A program made the position numbers and the translations under genes. A stretch of DNA of 64,000 nt from Macellibacteroides fermentans. Lineage in GTDB: Bacteria > Bacteroidota > Bacteroidia > Bacteroidales > Tannerellaceae. Numbering within the stretch: the stretch's first letter is position 1; each line of letters begins with the position of its first letter. Under the pieces are notes generated by a model. That model was not told where the DNA came from, did no database searches, and saw only the letters and a list, made by a program, of their open reading frames with translations. The stretch covers positions 62,001 through 126,000 of the forward strand of contig NZ_JACCCY010000006.1 of the NCBI RefSeq assembly GCF_013409575.1. Direction: 5' to 3'. Shown here in pieces: positions 34,399 through 43,240 of this stretch.

Positions 34399-35253
34399 TT
34401 AAAGTATCTCGTTGGTCACAATGTCAAAATATTCAAGGCATTTCTTGATGTCGGGAACGGAATTATCCCAGTTGTTCTCGTATTCGACAATAAAATATCC
34501 CTTAAAGTTCTGGCGCTTCAGCTCCTGAAGCATACCTTTCACATTGAGGATACCTTTACCCCAAATAACATCTTCCTGCTCTTTTACACCCGCTTTCTTT
34601 TCTGCAATATCTTTAAAGTGCAGAGAAATAATCCGGCTGTCTAGTTTCTTCAGGCATTCAATCTGATCAAGTCCCTCGCGTCTCCAGTGGCCCACATCGG
34701 CAGAAGAGCCGATTTTAGGATTTCTTCCTACAATCGCATTCAGCAGATTATCCGGTGTCCAGTATTGAGAAGGTTGCGGATGGTTGTGAACGGAGATGCC
34801 GATGTCGTACTTGCGTACCAGACTTTCAACCAAATCCCAGTCGGCCATGGCCGGTTCGCAGGAGATATAAGCCATACCCATGTCTTTGGCAAATAGGAAC
34901 AACGGTTCCCATTCCGAAGAACTTTGAGTAACTACGACTCCTGTAGAAATGATCTTCACACCTTTAGAGGCTGCATATTCTTTCAACTCCAATCTGGTTT
35001 GCGCAGAAAGTTGCGGACCAAAAGTAACGTCTCCCCATTTTCCTCCCAACTTATGGCCGGGATATACCTCTATATACTTCATCCCAAGCTGGTTGGTCTT
35101 GTCTATCGCTTCGGTAAGCGTAAACTTATGGAAAGAATAAGACTGCATCCCTAAACGCCATCCCTGCTTTTCGGCTTTAGTCTGCGCCTGAAGAGTCAGA
35201 CTCATCAACATACAGGCCATCAGGCAGAGTATTTTATAACTGTTCTTTATCAT
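34399..35253 (-). CDS. Secreted xylose-isomerase-like TIM-barrel protein
   Basis: 284-residue sugar phosphate isomerase/epimerase-like protein (AP endonuclease 2 fold). A signal peptide (residues 1-23, LQAQ) shows it is exported, usual for the Bacteroidota branch of this family. Barrel segments are visible: LGMQSYSFHKFTLTEAIDKTNQLGMKYIEVYPG (about 33-65), the metal-site region SVHNHPQP (about 154), GSSADVGHWRREG (about 181) and ISLHFKDI (about 208), ending VEYENNWDN. It follows a Gfo/Idh/MocA oxidoreductase by 19 bases; such pairs act on modified sugars, for example 3-keto-glycosides, but the substrate here is unknown. Confidence 0.85.
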   Translation of the reverse strand: MIKNSYKILCLMACMLMSLTLQAQTKAEKQGWRLGMQSYSFHKFTLTEAIDKTNQLGMKYIEVYPGHKLGGKWGDVTFGPQLSAQTRLELKEYAASKGVKIISTGVVVTQSSSEWEPLFLFAKDMGMAYISCEPAMADWDLVESLVRKYDIGISVHNHPQPSQYWTPDNLLNAIVGRNPKIGSSADVGHWRREGLDQIECLKKLDSRIISLHFKDIAEKKAGVKEQEDVIWGKGILNVKGMLQELKRQNFKGYFIVEYENNWDNSVPDIKKCLEYFDIVTNEIL

Positions 35254-35272
35254 AATTTCAAAAATTAATTAT

Positions 35273-36787
35273 TTATCTGGGCATATCAGGTAAAGAGAAA
35301 CCATTCTGATACGTATGTTTTATCCATTCGTTGGCCATATCCAGTGCGTTGAATTCGGCAAAGCGTCTGTCGAAACGAGGATCGCCGTCTATTACCTTAT
35401 ATTCGTCTACCGTAACAAGCTTAATTTTGTCGCTTGGCGAAATATTGGTAAACTTCATGTTTTCGCCATCCCACATCAATTCCCTGTGCAGACCTTGTAA
35501 TCCGGACAGACGAGTGGCTAATACACCCATTACAACCATTTCGTTGAAAGGACCGGAGAAGCTGAAGTTGGACGAAGCCTCTTTTCTGTTCTCTGGTGAT
35601 TCCTTACATGCACGGATCCAGTCTTGTTCGTGTGCGTTGGTATTCCAGATGTCACCGTTACCACCCTTAACACGTGGAATAGTAGGATCCGGTTGTTTGA
35701 AATGATTCATGGCCGATTTGGGAAGCAATGTTGGGTTCATACCATAACAACCTGTCATGATCTTACCTTTACTTCCAACGAAGATGATACCACCGTTTTC
35801 GTCGCCCATCATTTCGCCGTCTTTTAATTCGGAAGGCCTTTCAGGCAACAATCCACCATCATACCATAATACCTTAACTTCCGGCATCTTCACTTCACCT
35901 TTTGGCTTGCGGGCAGGGAAAGTATAGGTAACAATCTGTGCCTGGGGTGGAGAATAAAGGTTGCTTAAGGTAGAGCTTCCTATTACGCTGGTCGGGTATT
36001 TAAGATCCAAAGCCCAATAAAGCGGATCCATGATGTGGCATGCCATATCGCCTAAAGCTCCTGTTCCGAAATCCCAAAAACCGCGCCAGTTCCATGGAGT
36101 ATAAGCTTCGTTGTAAGGTCTCATCTTAGCCGGACCAATCCAAAGGTTCCAATCCAGTGTGCCAGGCACCTTGGGAGTTCCTTTAGGTTCTGATAATCCC
36201 TGCGGCCAGATAGGACGGTCGGTCCAGCAATGAACTTCGGTTACCTCGCCGATAATACCAGATTGAATCCACTCGGCAATTTGTCTGCACCAGTCGAATG
36301 AATTTCCCTGGTTACCCATCTGGGTGGCTACACGGTATTTTTGAGCAAGCTTGGTGAGCAGGCGTGATTCGTAAACAGAGTGGGTGAGGGGTTTCTGTGT
36401 ATAACAATGTTTGCCCAATGTGATAGCATGAGCTGTTACACCGGCATGTGTATGGTCTGGTGTGGCAACCATAATGGCATCGATTGATTTGCCGAATTGG
36501 TCGAACATGACCCGCCAGTCTTTAAACTTCTTTGCAGCAGGATAATCTTTGAAGGTTTTATCGGCATATTTCCAATCAACGTCGCAAAGGGCAACGATGT
36601 TTTCTGTCTTCATGTTGGCCAGGTTACGGCGTCCCATACCTCCAACACCAATGCCGGCTATGTTCAGTTTGTCACTTGGAGCCGTATGCCCGAATGCTTT
36701 TCCCATAACCGTTCCCGGTACGATGGTCAGACCAGCAGCTGCAACTGCGCCTGATTTAAGAAAATTTCTTCTTGAGATGTTTTTCAT
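35273..36787 (-). CDS. Gfo/Idh/MocA-family oxidoreductase with Tat signal
   Basis: 504-residue NAD(P)-dependent oxidoreductase. The chosen ATG (36787) begins with a Tat signal, SRRNFLKSGAVAAAGL; the frame extends 9 codons further upstream. The Rossmann motif IAGIGVGGMGRRN follows at about residue 44. The usual EKP loop appears as CYTQKPLTHSVYE, a variant common in exported family members. The C-terminal domain contains GDMACHIMDPLYWAL (about residue 246) with the expected His. Exported with a folded cofactor through Tat, it probably oxidises or reduces sugars in the periplasm together with the isomerase-like protein downstream. A GH109-type glycosidase activity is a weaker alternative. Confidence 0.87.
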   Translation of the reverse strand: MKNISRRNFLKSGAVAAAGLTIVPGTVMGKAFGHTAPSDKLNIAGIGVGGMGRRNLANMKTENIVALCDVDWKYADKTFKDYPAAKKFKDWRVMFDQFGKSIDAIMVATPDHTHAGVTAHAITLGKHCYTQKPLTHSVYESRLLTKLAQKYRVATQMGNQGNSFDWCRQIAEWIQSGIIGEVTEVHCWTDRPIWPQGLSEPKGTPKVPGTLDWNLWIGPAKMRPYNEAYTPWNWRGFWDFGTGALGDMACHIMDPLYWALDLKYPTSVIGSSTLSNLYSPPQAQIVTYTFPARKPKGEVKMPEVKVLWYDGGLLPERPSELKDGEMMGDENGGIIFVGSKGKIMTGCYGMNPTLLPKSAMNHFKQPDPTIPRVKGGNGDIWNTNAHEQDWIRACKESPENRKEASSNFSFSGPFNEMVVMGVLATRLSGLQGLHRELMWDGENMKFTNISPSDKIKLVTVDEYKVIDGDPRFDRRFAEFNALDMANEWIKHTYQNGFSLPDMPR

Positions 36788-36962
36788 ATCATTATTAAAT
36801 AAAAGTGATTTCAAAGTTTGCTCTTCATTGAATCCGGCAACACAATCATGCTATCGGAACAATGTGGATCAACATATACATCTTTATATACACCATTTCT
36901 TTAAAATAGTACTCAATAAATACCTCTTTAAATGTAAAAACTATTTATTTGTTTGCTTGTTT

Positions 36963-36970
36963 CAAAGATA
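36963..36970 (-). promoter_or_regulatory. -7 box of oxidoreductase operon
   Basis: Minus-strand TATCTTTG, full match to TAnnTTTG; implies a leader of about 170 bases. Confidence 0.5.
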
Positions 36971-37308
36971 TATGGAGCAATGTGTACTCATAACATGAGT
37001 CCCTCCAGACCCTGCTATACTACAAAGACACGCCATCTAACTAAAATACCTACCCTGATATCTGTTTTTTTAGTTTTTTTTACAATCAAGGTACTGCTTA
37101 TTTAAGAATAAATAGTTGCTTGAATGTGGTAATATTCGTACATTTGCCTGATTTTTAGTGATATATGTATGACTGGGTATTGTTTTGGTAGCAAGCAGGT
37201 ATCTTATTTAATGTTTTGTCTTTTAGTGACTGGTGTTGGTTTTTAAAGAAATACTACAGGTGATTGAAGATTAAAATCATAAAAAAATACGAATATTTGT
37301 AAGAATGT

Positions 37309-37339
37309 TTTGAATATCACGAAACAATGTCTAATTTTG
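37309..37339 (+). promoter_or_regulatory. rpsU promoter
   Basis: TTTG at 37309-37312, 19 bases, TAATTTTG at 37332-37339: a textbook Bacteroidota promoter. Predicted start near 37346 gives a leader of about 40 bases. Confidence 0.8.
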
Positions 37340-37387
37340 CTGCCCATTTAGAGGATATACTAATTAAATATTATAATAAATTAAATT

Positions 37388-37579
37388 ATGATCGTAGTTC
37401 CATTGAAAGAAGGCGAAAATATTGAAAAAGCGCTTAAGAAATTTAAGAGAAAATTTGAAAAAACAGGTGTTGTTAAAGAACTTAGAAGTCGTCAGGCTTT
37501 CTCTAAACCTTCTGTGGTTAAAAGAAAACAGAATATGCGTGCGGTATATGTTCAGCAACTTCAATTGGTTGAAGAATAA
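37388..37579 (+). CDS. rpsU: 30S ribosomal protein bS21
   Basis: 63-residue basic protein of the small ribosomal subunit, located near the 3' end of 16S rRNA where it helps bury the anti-Shine-Dalgarno sequence in Bacteroidota. Sequence is typical: MIVVPLKEGENIEKALKKFKRKFEKTG and a very basic middle. No Shine-Dalgarno-like purine run lies within 20 bases of the ATG; the closest GAGGA is about 35 bases upstream. It precedes xerC-hpf and is transcribed from a strong promoter. Confidence 0.96.
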   Translation: MIVVPLKEGENIEKALKKFKRKFEKTGVVKELRSRQAFSKPSVVKRKQNMRAVYVQQLQLVEE

Positions 37580-37645
37580 ATATAGCCTCAACTTGTTTAA
37601 TTGAATTTTTATCGCTACATTCGTTGCATTAAATGTTGATGCGGC

Positions 37646-38845
37646 GTGAATGAGTTGATAACTTCTTTTTTACAATATATACGGTATGAGCGGAATTATT
37701 CCGATCATACCATTGGCGCGTATTGTAATGATCTGTGTCAATTTGAATTATATCTTAAAGAAGAGACGGATTTGTCCGGATTTACGGATGTAGGTCCGGA
37801 TGTTGTAAGGAATTGGATTGTTGCATTGCTAAACGATAAAATTTCTCCAGTATCAGTTAACCGTAAATTGAGTTCTTTGAAGTCGTTTTATAAGTTTCTT
37901 CTGAAACTTGGAATAGTTGAGTCGAGTCCCATGCGCTTGATAAGCGGGCCGAAAACTAAGAAACCTTTACCTTATTTTATAAAGGATTCCGATATGGAAT
38001 CTTTGCTGGATGGGGATGGTTTTGAAGATGGATTTGAGGGAGTGAGGGATCGCCTGATTATCGAATTGTTCTATGATACCGGTATCCGGTGTTCGGAACT
38101 GACCGGTATAAGGTTGTCTGATATAGACTTTGAATCGTCCCTGCTTAAAGTGACAGGGAAAAGAAATAAACAACGCCTGATTCCATTTGCGTCCGGATTA
38201 AAGGATATGATACTTGCTTACAACGAGATAAGAAAAAAAATACCGGAAACAGAAAGTGAGTGGCTTTTTGTTAAGAAAAACGGAAACCAATTATCTTCCG
38301 GAATTGTTTATCAAATAGTAACAAAGAGACTCTCGGAGATACCGGCGCTGGCAAAACGGAGTCCTCATGTTCTAAGACATTCATTTGCGACAAGTATGTT
38401 GAACAACGGGGCAGAGTTGAATGCTGTGAAAGAGTTACTAGGACATAGTAGTTTAGCTTCAACCAGTGTTTACACGCATACAACCTTTGAGGAATTAAAA
38501 AAAGTGTATCATGCTCATCCCAGAGCAAAAAAAAAGGAGGTTATTATGGACATTCGAATTCAGTCTATCCACTTTGATGCTTTCACACAGTTAGAAGCAT
38601 TTACTCAGAAGAAAGTTTCCAAACTGGAACAGTATTATGATGGAATATTACAGGCCGAAGTATTTTTTAAAGTGACAAAGCCAGAAACATTTCAGAATAA
38701 GGAGGCGTCAATAAAGCTTAAGATTAAGAGTGGGGAGTTGTTTGCTGAGAAAGTGAGTGATACTTTTGAAGAATCAGTTGATAGTTGTGTTGAAGCATTA
38801 TCTAAACAATTACTTAAATTCAAGGAAAAAACAAGAGCTAAATAA
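37646..38845 (+). CDS. XerC-type tyrosine recombinase in frame with HPF hibernation factor
   Basis: One 399-codon frame. Residues 1-297 are a complete tyrosine recombinase: SAM-like N-terminal domain, then catalytic Arg148 (TGIRCSE), Lys172, His241-x-x-Arg244 (PHVLRHSF), His267 (LLGHSSL) and Tyr276 (SVYTH), ending HPRAKKK. Residues 301-399 are a full hibernation-promoting factor. The two are normally separate genes in Bacteroides. Here they are joined through a run of nine A followed by GGAGG, with the HPF ATG in frame. The start is GTG at 37646; an in-frame stop lies three codons upstream. Either a real fusion, two overlapping products, or a one-base indel in the A-run (sequence error or slippage) explains it. 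XerC would resolve chromosome dimers; HPF silences ribosomes in stationary phase. Confidence 0.8.
   Translation: MNELITSFLQYIRYERNYSDHTIGAYCNDLCQFELYLKEETDLSGFTDVGPDVVRNWIVALLNDKISPVSVNRKLSSLKSFYKFLLKLGIVESSPMRLISGPKTKKPLPYFIKDSDMESLLDGDGFEDGFEGVRDRLIIELFYDTGIRCSELTGIRLSDIDFESSLLKVTGKRNKQRLIPFASGLKDMILAYNEIRKKIPETESEWLFVKKNGNQLSSGIVYQIVTKRLSEIPALAKRSPHVLRHSFATSMLNNGAELNAVKELLGHSSLASTSVYTHTTFEELKKVYHAHPRAKKKEVIMDIRIQSIHFDAFTQLEAFTQKKVSKLEQYYDGILQAEVFFKVTKPETFQNKEASIKLKIKSGELFAEKVSDTFEESVDSCVEALSKQLLKFKEKTRAK
38534..38540 (+). promoter_or_regulatory. Internal Shine-Dalgarno site for hpf
   Basis: An AAGGAGG run right after the A-run ends 5 bases before the HPF ATG (38546). A perfect Shine-Dalgarno sequence is unusual in this phylum, so it argues that HPF can be translated on its own. 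Confidence 0.65.
38546..38845 (+). CDS. hpf: Ribosome hibernation-promoting factor, short form (internal start)
   Basis: 99-residue HPF/RaiA-family protein, residues 301-399 of the joined frame. It begins MDIRIQSIHFDAFTQLEAFTQKKVSKLEQYYDG and continues with the typical beta strands and FAEKVSDTFEESVDSCVEALSKQLLKFKEK. It binds the decoding region of 30S subunits and promotes inactive 70S/100S ribosomes. The length equals that of stand-alone short HPF, and a strong Shine-Dalgarno sits 5 bases before the ATG, so I consider independent translation likely even though the recombinase frame reads through. It neighbours rpsU, tuf and ribosomal protein genes. Confidence 0.8.
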   Translation: MDIRIQSIHFDAFTQLEAFTQKKVSKLEQYYDGILQAEVFFKVTKPETFQNKEASIKLKIKSGELFAEKVSDTFEESVDSCVEALSKQLLKFKEKTRAK

Positions 38846-38861
38846 AATATTACCTCATAAG

Positions 38862-38892
38862 TTTGGTATATTAGAAAAAATATCTAAATTTG
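38862..38892 (+). promoter_or_regulatory. Promoter of tRNA-tuf operon
   Basis: TTTG at 38862-38865, 19 bases, TAAATTTG at 38885-38892: canonical. Transcription would start near 38899, about 45 bases before tRNA-Thr. Confidence 0.85.
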
Positions 38893-38893
38893 C

Positions 38894-38922
38894 AGCCGTT
38901 TCGCCGTTGTGACGAAACGGCT
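38894..38922 (+). terminator. Hairpin after hpf, at the start of the tRNA transcript
   Basis: Perfect 10-bp stem (38894-38903 with 38913-38922), 9-base loop, only a weak T stretch after it. May terminate xerC-hpf or form the 5' end of the tRNA operon transcript. Confidence 0.5.
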
Positions 38923-38943
38923 TCTGTTAGAAAAATATTGAAT

Positions 38944-39017
38944 GCCTCTTTAGCTCAGTTGGCCAGAGCACGTGATTTGTAATCTCGGGGTCGTTGGTTC
39001 GAATCCGACAAGAGGCT
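38944..39017 (+). tRNA. tRNA-Thr (UGU)
   Basis: Cloverleaf with 7-bp acceptor GCCTCTT/AAGAGGC, D-arm TAGCTCAGTTGGCCAGAGCA, anticodon TGT in loop TTTGTAA, and T-arm GGTTCGAATCC. Discriminator T; CCA not encoded. Confidence 0.95.
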
Positions 39018-39063
39018 CAAAAAAAAAGCAAGCGTGCTTTTTTGTTTTAAAAAAAAATATTTT

Positions 39064-39146
39064 GGGCAGTTACCAGAGTGGCCAAATGGGGCTGACTGTA
39101 ACTCAGCTGACTTACGTCTTCGGTGGTTCGAATCCATCACTGCCCA
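39064..39146 (+). tRNA. tRNA-Tyr (GUA)
   Basis: 83-base class II tRNA with long variable arm; acceptor GGGCAGT/ACTGCCC, anticodon GTA in CTGTAAC, T-arm GGTTCGAATCC. Discriminator A; CCA not encoded. Confidence 0.95.
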
Positions 39147-39165
39147 CTTACTGAAAAATAAAGAT

Positions 39166-39238
39166 GCGGAAATAGCTCAGTTGATAGAGCATTAGCCTTC
39201 CAAGCTGAGGGTCGCGGGTTTGAGTCCCGTTTTCCGCT
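39166..39238 (+). tRNA. tRNA-Gly (UCC)
   Basis: Acceptor GCGGAAA/TTTCCGC, D-arm TAGCTCAGTTGATAGAGC, anticodon TCC in CTTCCAA, T-arm GGGTTTGAGTCCC. CCA not encoded. Confidence 0.95.
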
Positions 39239-39243
39239 CTATT

Positions 39244-39315
<72 letters not shown>

Positions 39316-39364
39316 CAAAATGATAGAAGTACAGATCATTAATCATATAAAGAACAATTAAGTT

Positions 39365-40552
39365 ATGGCAAAAGAGAAATTCGACAGATCGAAACCTCAT
39401 GTGAACATAGGTACGATTGGTCACGTTGACCACGGTAAAACAACGTTGACAGCTGCTATTACAACCGTATTGGCAAAAAAAGGTCTTTCTGAAGTAAAAT
39501 CATTCGATCAGATTGATAATGCTCCTGAAGAAAAAGAAAGAGGTATTACTATCAATACTTCTCACGTAGAATATCAGACAGCTAACCGTCACTATGCACA
39601 CGTTGACTGTCCGGGTCACGCCGACTACGTTAAGAACATGGTAACTGGTGCTGCTCAGATGGACGGTGCTATTATCGTTGTTGCTGCAACTGATGGTCCT
39701 ATGCCTCAAACTCGTGAACACATCCTATTGGCACGTCAGGTAAACGTTCCTAAATTGGTTGTTTTCATGAACAAATGTGATTCTGTTGATGACGAAGAAA
39801 TGTTGGATCTTGTTGAAATGGAAATGAGAGAACTTCTTTCATTCTACGATTTCGACGGCGACAATACTCCTGTTATCCGTGGTTCTGCTCTTGGTGGTTT
39901 GAACGGCGATGCTAAATGGGAAGATAAGATCATGGAATTGATGGATGCATGTGATACATGGATTCCTCTGCCTCCGCGTGAAGTTGACAAGCCTTTCTTG
40001 ATGCCTGTTGAAGACGTGTTCTCTATCACTGGTCGTGGTACTGTAGCTACAGGTCGTATCGAAACTGGTATCATCAAAACAGGTGAAGAAGTTCAGATTA
40101 TCGGTTTAGGTTCTGAAGGAAAGAAATCAGTTGTAACTGGTGTTGAAATGTTCCGTAAGATTTTGGACGAAGGCCAAGCTGGTGACAACGTAGGTTTGTT
40201 GCTTCGTGGTGTTGACAAAACTGAAATCAAACGTGGTATGGTTATCACACACCCGGGAAAAGTAACTCCTCACACTACAATCAAGGCTGAGGTTTATATC
40301 CTGAAGAAAGAAGAAGGTGGTCGTCACACTCCATTCCATAACAAATATCGTCCTCAGTTCTACATCCGTACATTGGACGTAACTGGTGAGATCACTTTGC
40401 CAGAAGGAACTGAAATGGTTATGCCAGGTGACAACTTGACAATCACTGTAGAATTGATCTACCCGGTTGCTTGTAGCGTAGGTCTTCGTTTCGCTATCCG
40501 CGAAGGTGGACGTACAGTAGGTGCTGGTCAGATTACTGAATTGATCGACTAA
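39365..40552 (+). CDS. tuf: Elongation factor Tu
   Basis: 395-residue GTPase delivering aminoacyl-tRNA to the ribosome. G1 GHVDHGKT (about residue 19), effector RGITI, G3 DCPGHADY (about 81), G4 NKCD (about 136) and the C-terminal beta-barrel domains are all intact. Codon use is markedly biased to a few preferred codons, as expected for a highly expressed gene. It is transcribed with four upstream tRNAs and followed by a stable hairpin and tRNA-Trp. Standard Bacteroidota location between tRNAs and secE. Confidence 0.99.
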   Translation: MAKEKFDRSKPHVNIGTIGHVDHGKTTLTAAITTVLAKKGLSEVKSFDQIDNAPEEKERGITINTSHVEYQTANRHYAHVDCPGHADYVKNMVTGAAQMDGAIIVVAATDGPMPQTREHILLARQVNVPKLVVFMNKCDSVDDEEMLDLVEMEMRELLSFYDFDGDNTPVIRGSALGGLNGDAKWEDKIMELMDACDTWIPLPPREVDKPFLMPVEDVFSITGRGTVATGRIETGIIKTGEEVQIIGLGSEGKKSVVTGVEMFRKILDEGQAGDNVGLLLRGVDKTEIKRGMVITHPGKVTPHTTIKAEVYILKKEEGGRHTPFHNKYRPQFYIRTLDVTGEITLPEGTEMVMPGDNLTITVELIYPVACSVGLRFAIREGGRTVGAGQITELID

Positions 40553-40566
40553 TTCAATCTAAATAA

Positions 40567-40590
40567 TAGTCAGCCTTTCGGGGCTGACTA
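40567..40590 (+). terminator. Hairpin between tuf and tRNA-Trp
   Basis: 9-bp perfect stem (40567-40575 with 40582-40590) and 6-base loop without a T-run; either a weak terminator or an RNA processing signal just before tRNA-Trp. Confidence 0.6.
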
Positions 40591-40593
40591 TAT

Positions 40594-40666
40594 ACGGGTC
40601 TAGCTCAGTTGGTAGAGCACTGGTCTCCAAAACCAGGTGTCGGGAGTTCGAGTCTCTCGACCCGTG
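40594..40666 (+). tRNA. tRNA-Trp (CCA)
   Basis: Acceptor ACGGGTC/GACCCGT, D-arm TAGCTCAGTTGGTAGAGCA, anticodon CCA in TCTCCAAAA, T-arm GAGTTCGAGTCTC. Discriminator G. Conserved position before secE. Confidence 0.96.
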
Positions 40667-40685
40667 CTAAAAATCTATAGATTCA

Positions 40686-40880
40686 ATGAAAAAGATAATT
40701 GCTTATATTAAAGAATCTTATAACGAACTTGTTTATAAAGTTTCTTGGCCTACAAGATCAGAACTATCCAATAGTGCTGTGGTTGTCATGTTTGCTTCCC
40801 TTATGATCGCTGCACTGATTTTTGTGATTGATTTGGGTTTTGAGACAGTAATGCGCTTCTTCTACGAAACAATTTTTTAA
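40686..40880 (+). CDS. secE: Preprotein translocase subunit SecE
   Basis: 64-residue inner-membrane protein of the SecYEG channel. The amphipathic helix with YNELVYKVSWPTRSELSNSAVVVM (conserved SWPTR) precedes a single membrane segment (about residues 35-58). The short one-span form is usual outside enterobacteria. It lies 19 bases after tRNA-Trp and 11 before nusG. Confidence 0.96.
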   Translation: MKKIIAYIKESYNELVYKVSWPTRSELSNSAVVVMFASLMIAALIFVIDLGFETVMRFFYETIF

Positions 40881-40891
40881 TTCAGTTTTTC

Positions 40892-41434
40892 ATGTCTGAC
40901 ATACAAAAGAAATTTTATGTTCTCAGAGCCATTAGTGGCAAAGAGAATAAAGTTAGAGAGTATCTGGAAGCTGAACTTAAGAATACGGATCTGGGAGAAT
41001 ATGTATCTCAAGTCTTAATTCCTACAGAAAAGACTTTTACAGTACGTAATGGTAAGAAAGTGATGAAAGAAAGAGCTTACTTACCTGGATATGTACTTGT
41101 TGAAGCAGCTCTGGTAGGAGAAGTTGCTCATCGATTGAGAAATATCCCCAACGTAATTGGTTTCCTTGGAGGATCGGATAATCCGGTTCCCCTTCGTCCT
41201 TCTGAAGTGAACCGTATCTTAGGTACGGTTGATGAGTTTCAGGAACAACAGGAAGAAATGGATATCCAGTTTTATGTTGGCGAAAATGTCAAAGTTACCT
41301 TTGGTCCATTTAGTGGCTTTAGTGGCTTAATCGAAGAAGTCAACACCGAGAAAAAGAAACTGAAGGTGATGGTCAAGATCTTCGGACGTAAGACCCCCCT
41401 TGAGTTGGGTTATATGCAAGTGGAGAAGGAATAG
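40892..41434 (+). CDS. nusG: Transcription termination/antitermination factor NusG
   Basis: 180-residue factor binding RNA polymerase beta' and linking it to Rho or ribosomal protein S10. The N-terminal NGN domain (KKFYVLRAISGKENKVREYLEAEL; YLPGYVLVEAAL) and the C-terminal KOW domain (VGENVKVTFGPFSGFSGLIEEVN, about residues 127-149) are complete. Standard order secE-nusG-rplK. Confidence 0.97.
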   Translation: MSDIQKKFYVLRAISGKENKVREYLEAELKNTDLGEYVSQVLIPTEKTFTVRNGKKVMKERAYLPGYVLVEAALVGEVAHRLRNIPNVIGFLGGSDNPVPLRPSEVNRILGTVDEFQEQQEEMDIQFYVGENVKVTFGPFSGFSGLIEEVNTEKKKLKVMVKIFGRKTPLELGYMQVEKE

Positions 41435-41497
41435 TACTTTTGTTACGAATTGTGTATTCTTTCCGTTTTTAGTGTTATATATCTAAATTTTAGAAAA

Positions 41498-41941
41498 ATG
41501 GCAAAAGAAGTTGTTGGACAAATTAAATTGCAGATTAAAGGAGGAGCGGCAAACCCTTCTCCCCCTGTTGGACCTGCTTTAGGTTCTAAGGGTATTAATA
41601 TTATGGAGTTTTGCAAGCAATTTAATGCCAGAACTCAAGACAAAAGCGGTAAGATATTACCAGTGGTAATTACTTACTATGCTGATAAGTCTTTCGACTT
41701 TGTTGTTAAAACACCTCCTGTTGCTATCCAATTGTTGGAAGTAGCAAAATTGAAAGGTGGTTCTGCAGAGCCAAACCGTAAGAAGGTAGGCGAAATTACT
41801 TGGGAACAGGTAAAAGCTATCGCAGAAGACAAGATTGTCGATCTTAACTGTTTTACTGTTACTTCAGCCATGAAAATGGTTGCTGGTACTGCCAGAAGTA
41901 TGGGTATCAATGTTAAAGGGGCATTCCCTGAAAATAACTAA
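41498..41941 (+). CDS. rplK: 50S ribosomal protein uL11
   Basis: 147-residue protein of the GTPase-associated centre, binding 23S rRNA with L10/L12. The start is the ATG at 41498 ([20 protein letters not shown]); the upstream in-frame ATG at 41450 would add 16 non-homologous residues. [25 protein letters not shown] is the conserved proline-rich N-terminal region. Confidence 0.98.
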   Translation: MAKEVVGQIKLQIKGGAANPSPPVGPALGSKGINIMEFCKQFNARTQDKSGKILPVVITYYADKSFDFVVKTPPVAIQLLEVAKLKGGSAEPNRKKVGEITWEQVKAIAEDKIVDLNCFTVTSAMKMVAGTARSMGINVKGAFPENN

Positions 41942-41956
41942 TAAACTTCAATTGAG

Positions 41957-42655
41957 ATGAGTAAACTTACAAAAAATCAAAAGTTGGCTTTGGGCAAGAT
42001 TGAAGCTGGGAAATCATATTCATTAAAAGAGGCTTCAGCTTTAGTAAAAGAAATTACTACAACAAAGTTTGATGCTTCTGTAGATATTGATGTTCGTTTA
42101 GGAGTTGATCCCCGTAAGGCAAACCAGATGGTGAGAGGTGTTGTTTCACTTCCTCATGGAACAGGTAAGCAAGTTAGAGTTCTTGTATTATGTACTCCCG
42201 ACAAAGAAGCTGAAGCTACTGAAGCTGGTGCTGACTATGTAGGGTTGGATGATTATATTGCAAAAATTAAAGGTGGTTGGACTGATATTGACGTTATCAT
42301 TACAATGCCTTCTATCATGGGTAAGATTGGTGCTTTAGGTCGTGTATTAGGTCCTCGTGGTCTTATGCCTAACCCAAAGAGCGGTACAGTTACTAATGAA
42401 GTAGGTAATGCTGTGAAGGAAGTTAAACAAGGTAAGATCGACTTTAAGGTAGACAAGACAGGTATCGTTCATACATCTGTAGGTAAAGTTTCTTTCGACG
42501 CGGAACAGATTCGCGACAATGCAAAGGAATTCATTTCTACACTTATGAAATTGAAACCGTCTGCAGCTAAGGGAACATACGTAAAGAGCATTTATCTTTC
42601 AAGTACAATGAGTGCGGGTATTAAAATTGACCCTAAATCAGTTGAAGAAAATTAA
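41957..42655 (+). CDS. rplA: 50S ribosomal protein uL1
   Basis: 232-residue protein of the L1 stalk, involved in E-site tRNA release. Conserved [24 protein letters not shown]-like segment (about residues 120-142) is present. Often an autogenous repressor of the L11-L1 operon; no obvious mRNA mimic of its rRNA site was identified here. Confidence 0.98.
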   Translation: MSKLTKNQKLALGKIEAGKSYSLKEASALVKEITTTKFDASVDIDVRLGVDPRKANQMVRGVVSLPHGTGKQVRVLVLCTPDKEAEATEAGADYVGLDDYIAKIKGGWTDIDVIITMPSIMGKIGALGRVLGPRGLMPNPKSGTVTNEVGNAVKEVKQGKIDFKVDKTGIVHTSVGKVSFDAEQIRDNAKEFISTLMKLKPSAAKGTYVKSIYLSSTMSAGIKIDPKSVEEN

Positions 42656-42670
42656 TAAAACAATTGAACA

Positions 42671-43195
42671 ATGAGAAAGGAAGATAAAAGTGCTATTATA
42701 GACCAGCTTACAGCAACTGTTAATGAATATGCAAATTTCTATTTAACAGACATCGAAGCTCTTAACGCTGAAAAAACAAGCGCTTTGAGAAGAGAATGCT
42801 ATAAGAAGGAAGTAAAGTTGGTTGTTGTTAAGAACACCCTGCTTAAAAAAGCGTTAGATAATGTAGAAGGTGATTTCTCGCCTTTATTCAACTCAATGAA
42901 GGGAAACACCGCTGTGATGTTTTCTAACGTTGCTAACGTTCCTGCTAAACTTATCAAAGACTTTACAAAAGATACTAAAGGTGAAGGTAAGCCTCAGTTG
43001 AAGGCTGCTTACGTACAGGAATGTTTCTACGTAGGTGCACAGAACCTGGATGCTCTTGTAAATGTTAAGGGTAAGAACGAGCTTATCGGAGAAGTTATCA
43101 TGTTGTTGCAATCTCCTGCTAAGAACGTTATCTCTGCTCTTAAGTCGGGCGGAAACACAATTCATGGAGTATTGCAAACTCTCCAGGAAAGATAA
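42671..43195 (+). CDS. rplJ: 50S ribosomal protein uL10
   Basis: 174-residue stalk base protein that anchors L7/L12 dimers on 23S rRNA. Begins MRKEDKSAIIDQLTATVNEYANFYLTD; the C-terminal helix for L12 binding is present. Only 15 bases separate it from rplA, leaving no room for a long autoregulatory leader of the E. coli type. Confidence 0.97.
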   Translation: MRKEDKSAIIDQLTATVNEYANFYLTDIEALNAEKTSALRRECYKKEVKLVVVKNTLLKKALDNVEGDFSPLFNSMKGNTAVMFSNVANVPAKLIKDFTKDTKGEGKPQLKAAYVQECFYVGAQNLDALVNVKGKNELIGEVIMLLQSPAKNVISALKSGGNTIHGVLQTLQER

Positions 43196-43240
43196 TTATA
43201 AAATATTACAAAGAATAACAATCATTTAATTCATACAAAA

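Larger units (their letters stand above)
36788..37387. other. 600-bp divergent regulatory region
   Basis: No gene. On the minus strand a -7 box for the oxidoreductase lies at 36963-36970. On the plus strand there are two boxes that can serve rpsU: TACATTTG at 37139-37146 and, better, TAATTTTG at 37332-37339 with its TTTG partner. The remaining AT-rich sequence shows no repeat or fold I can support. Confidence 0.6.
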
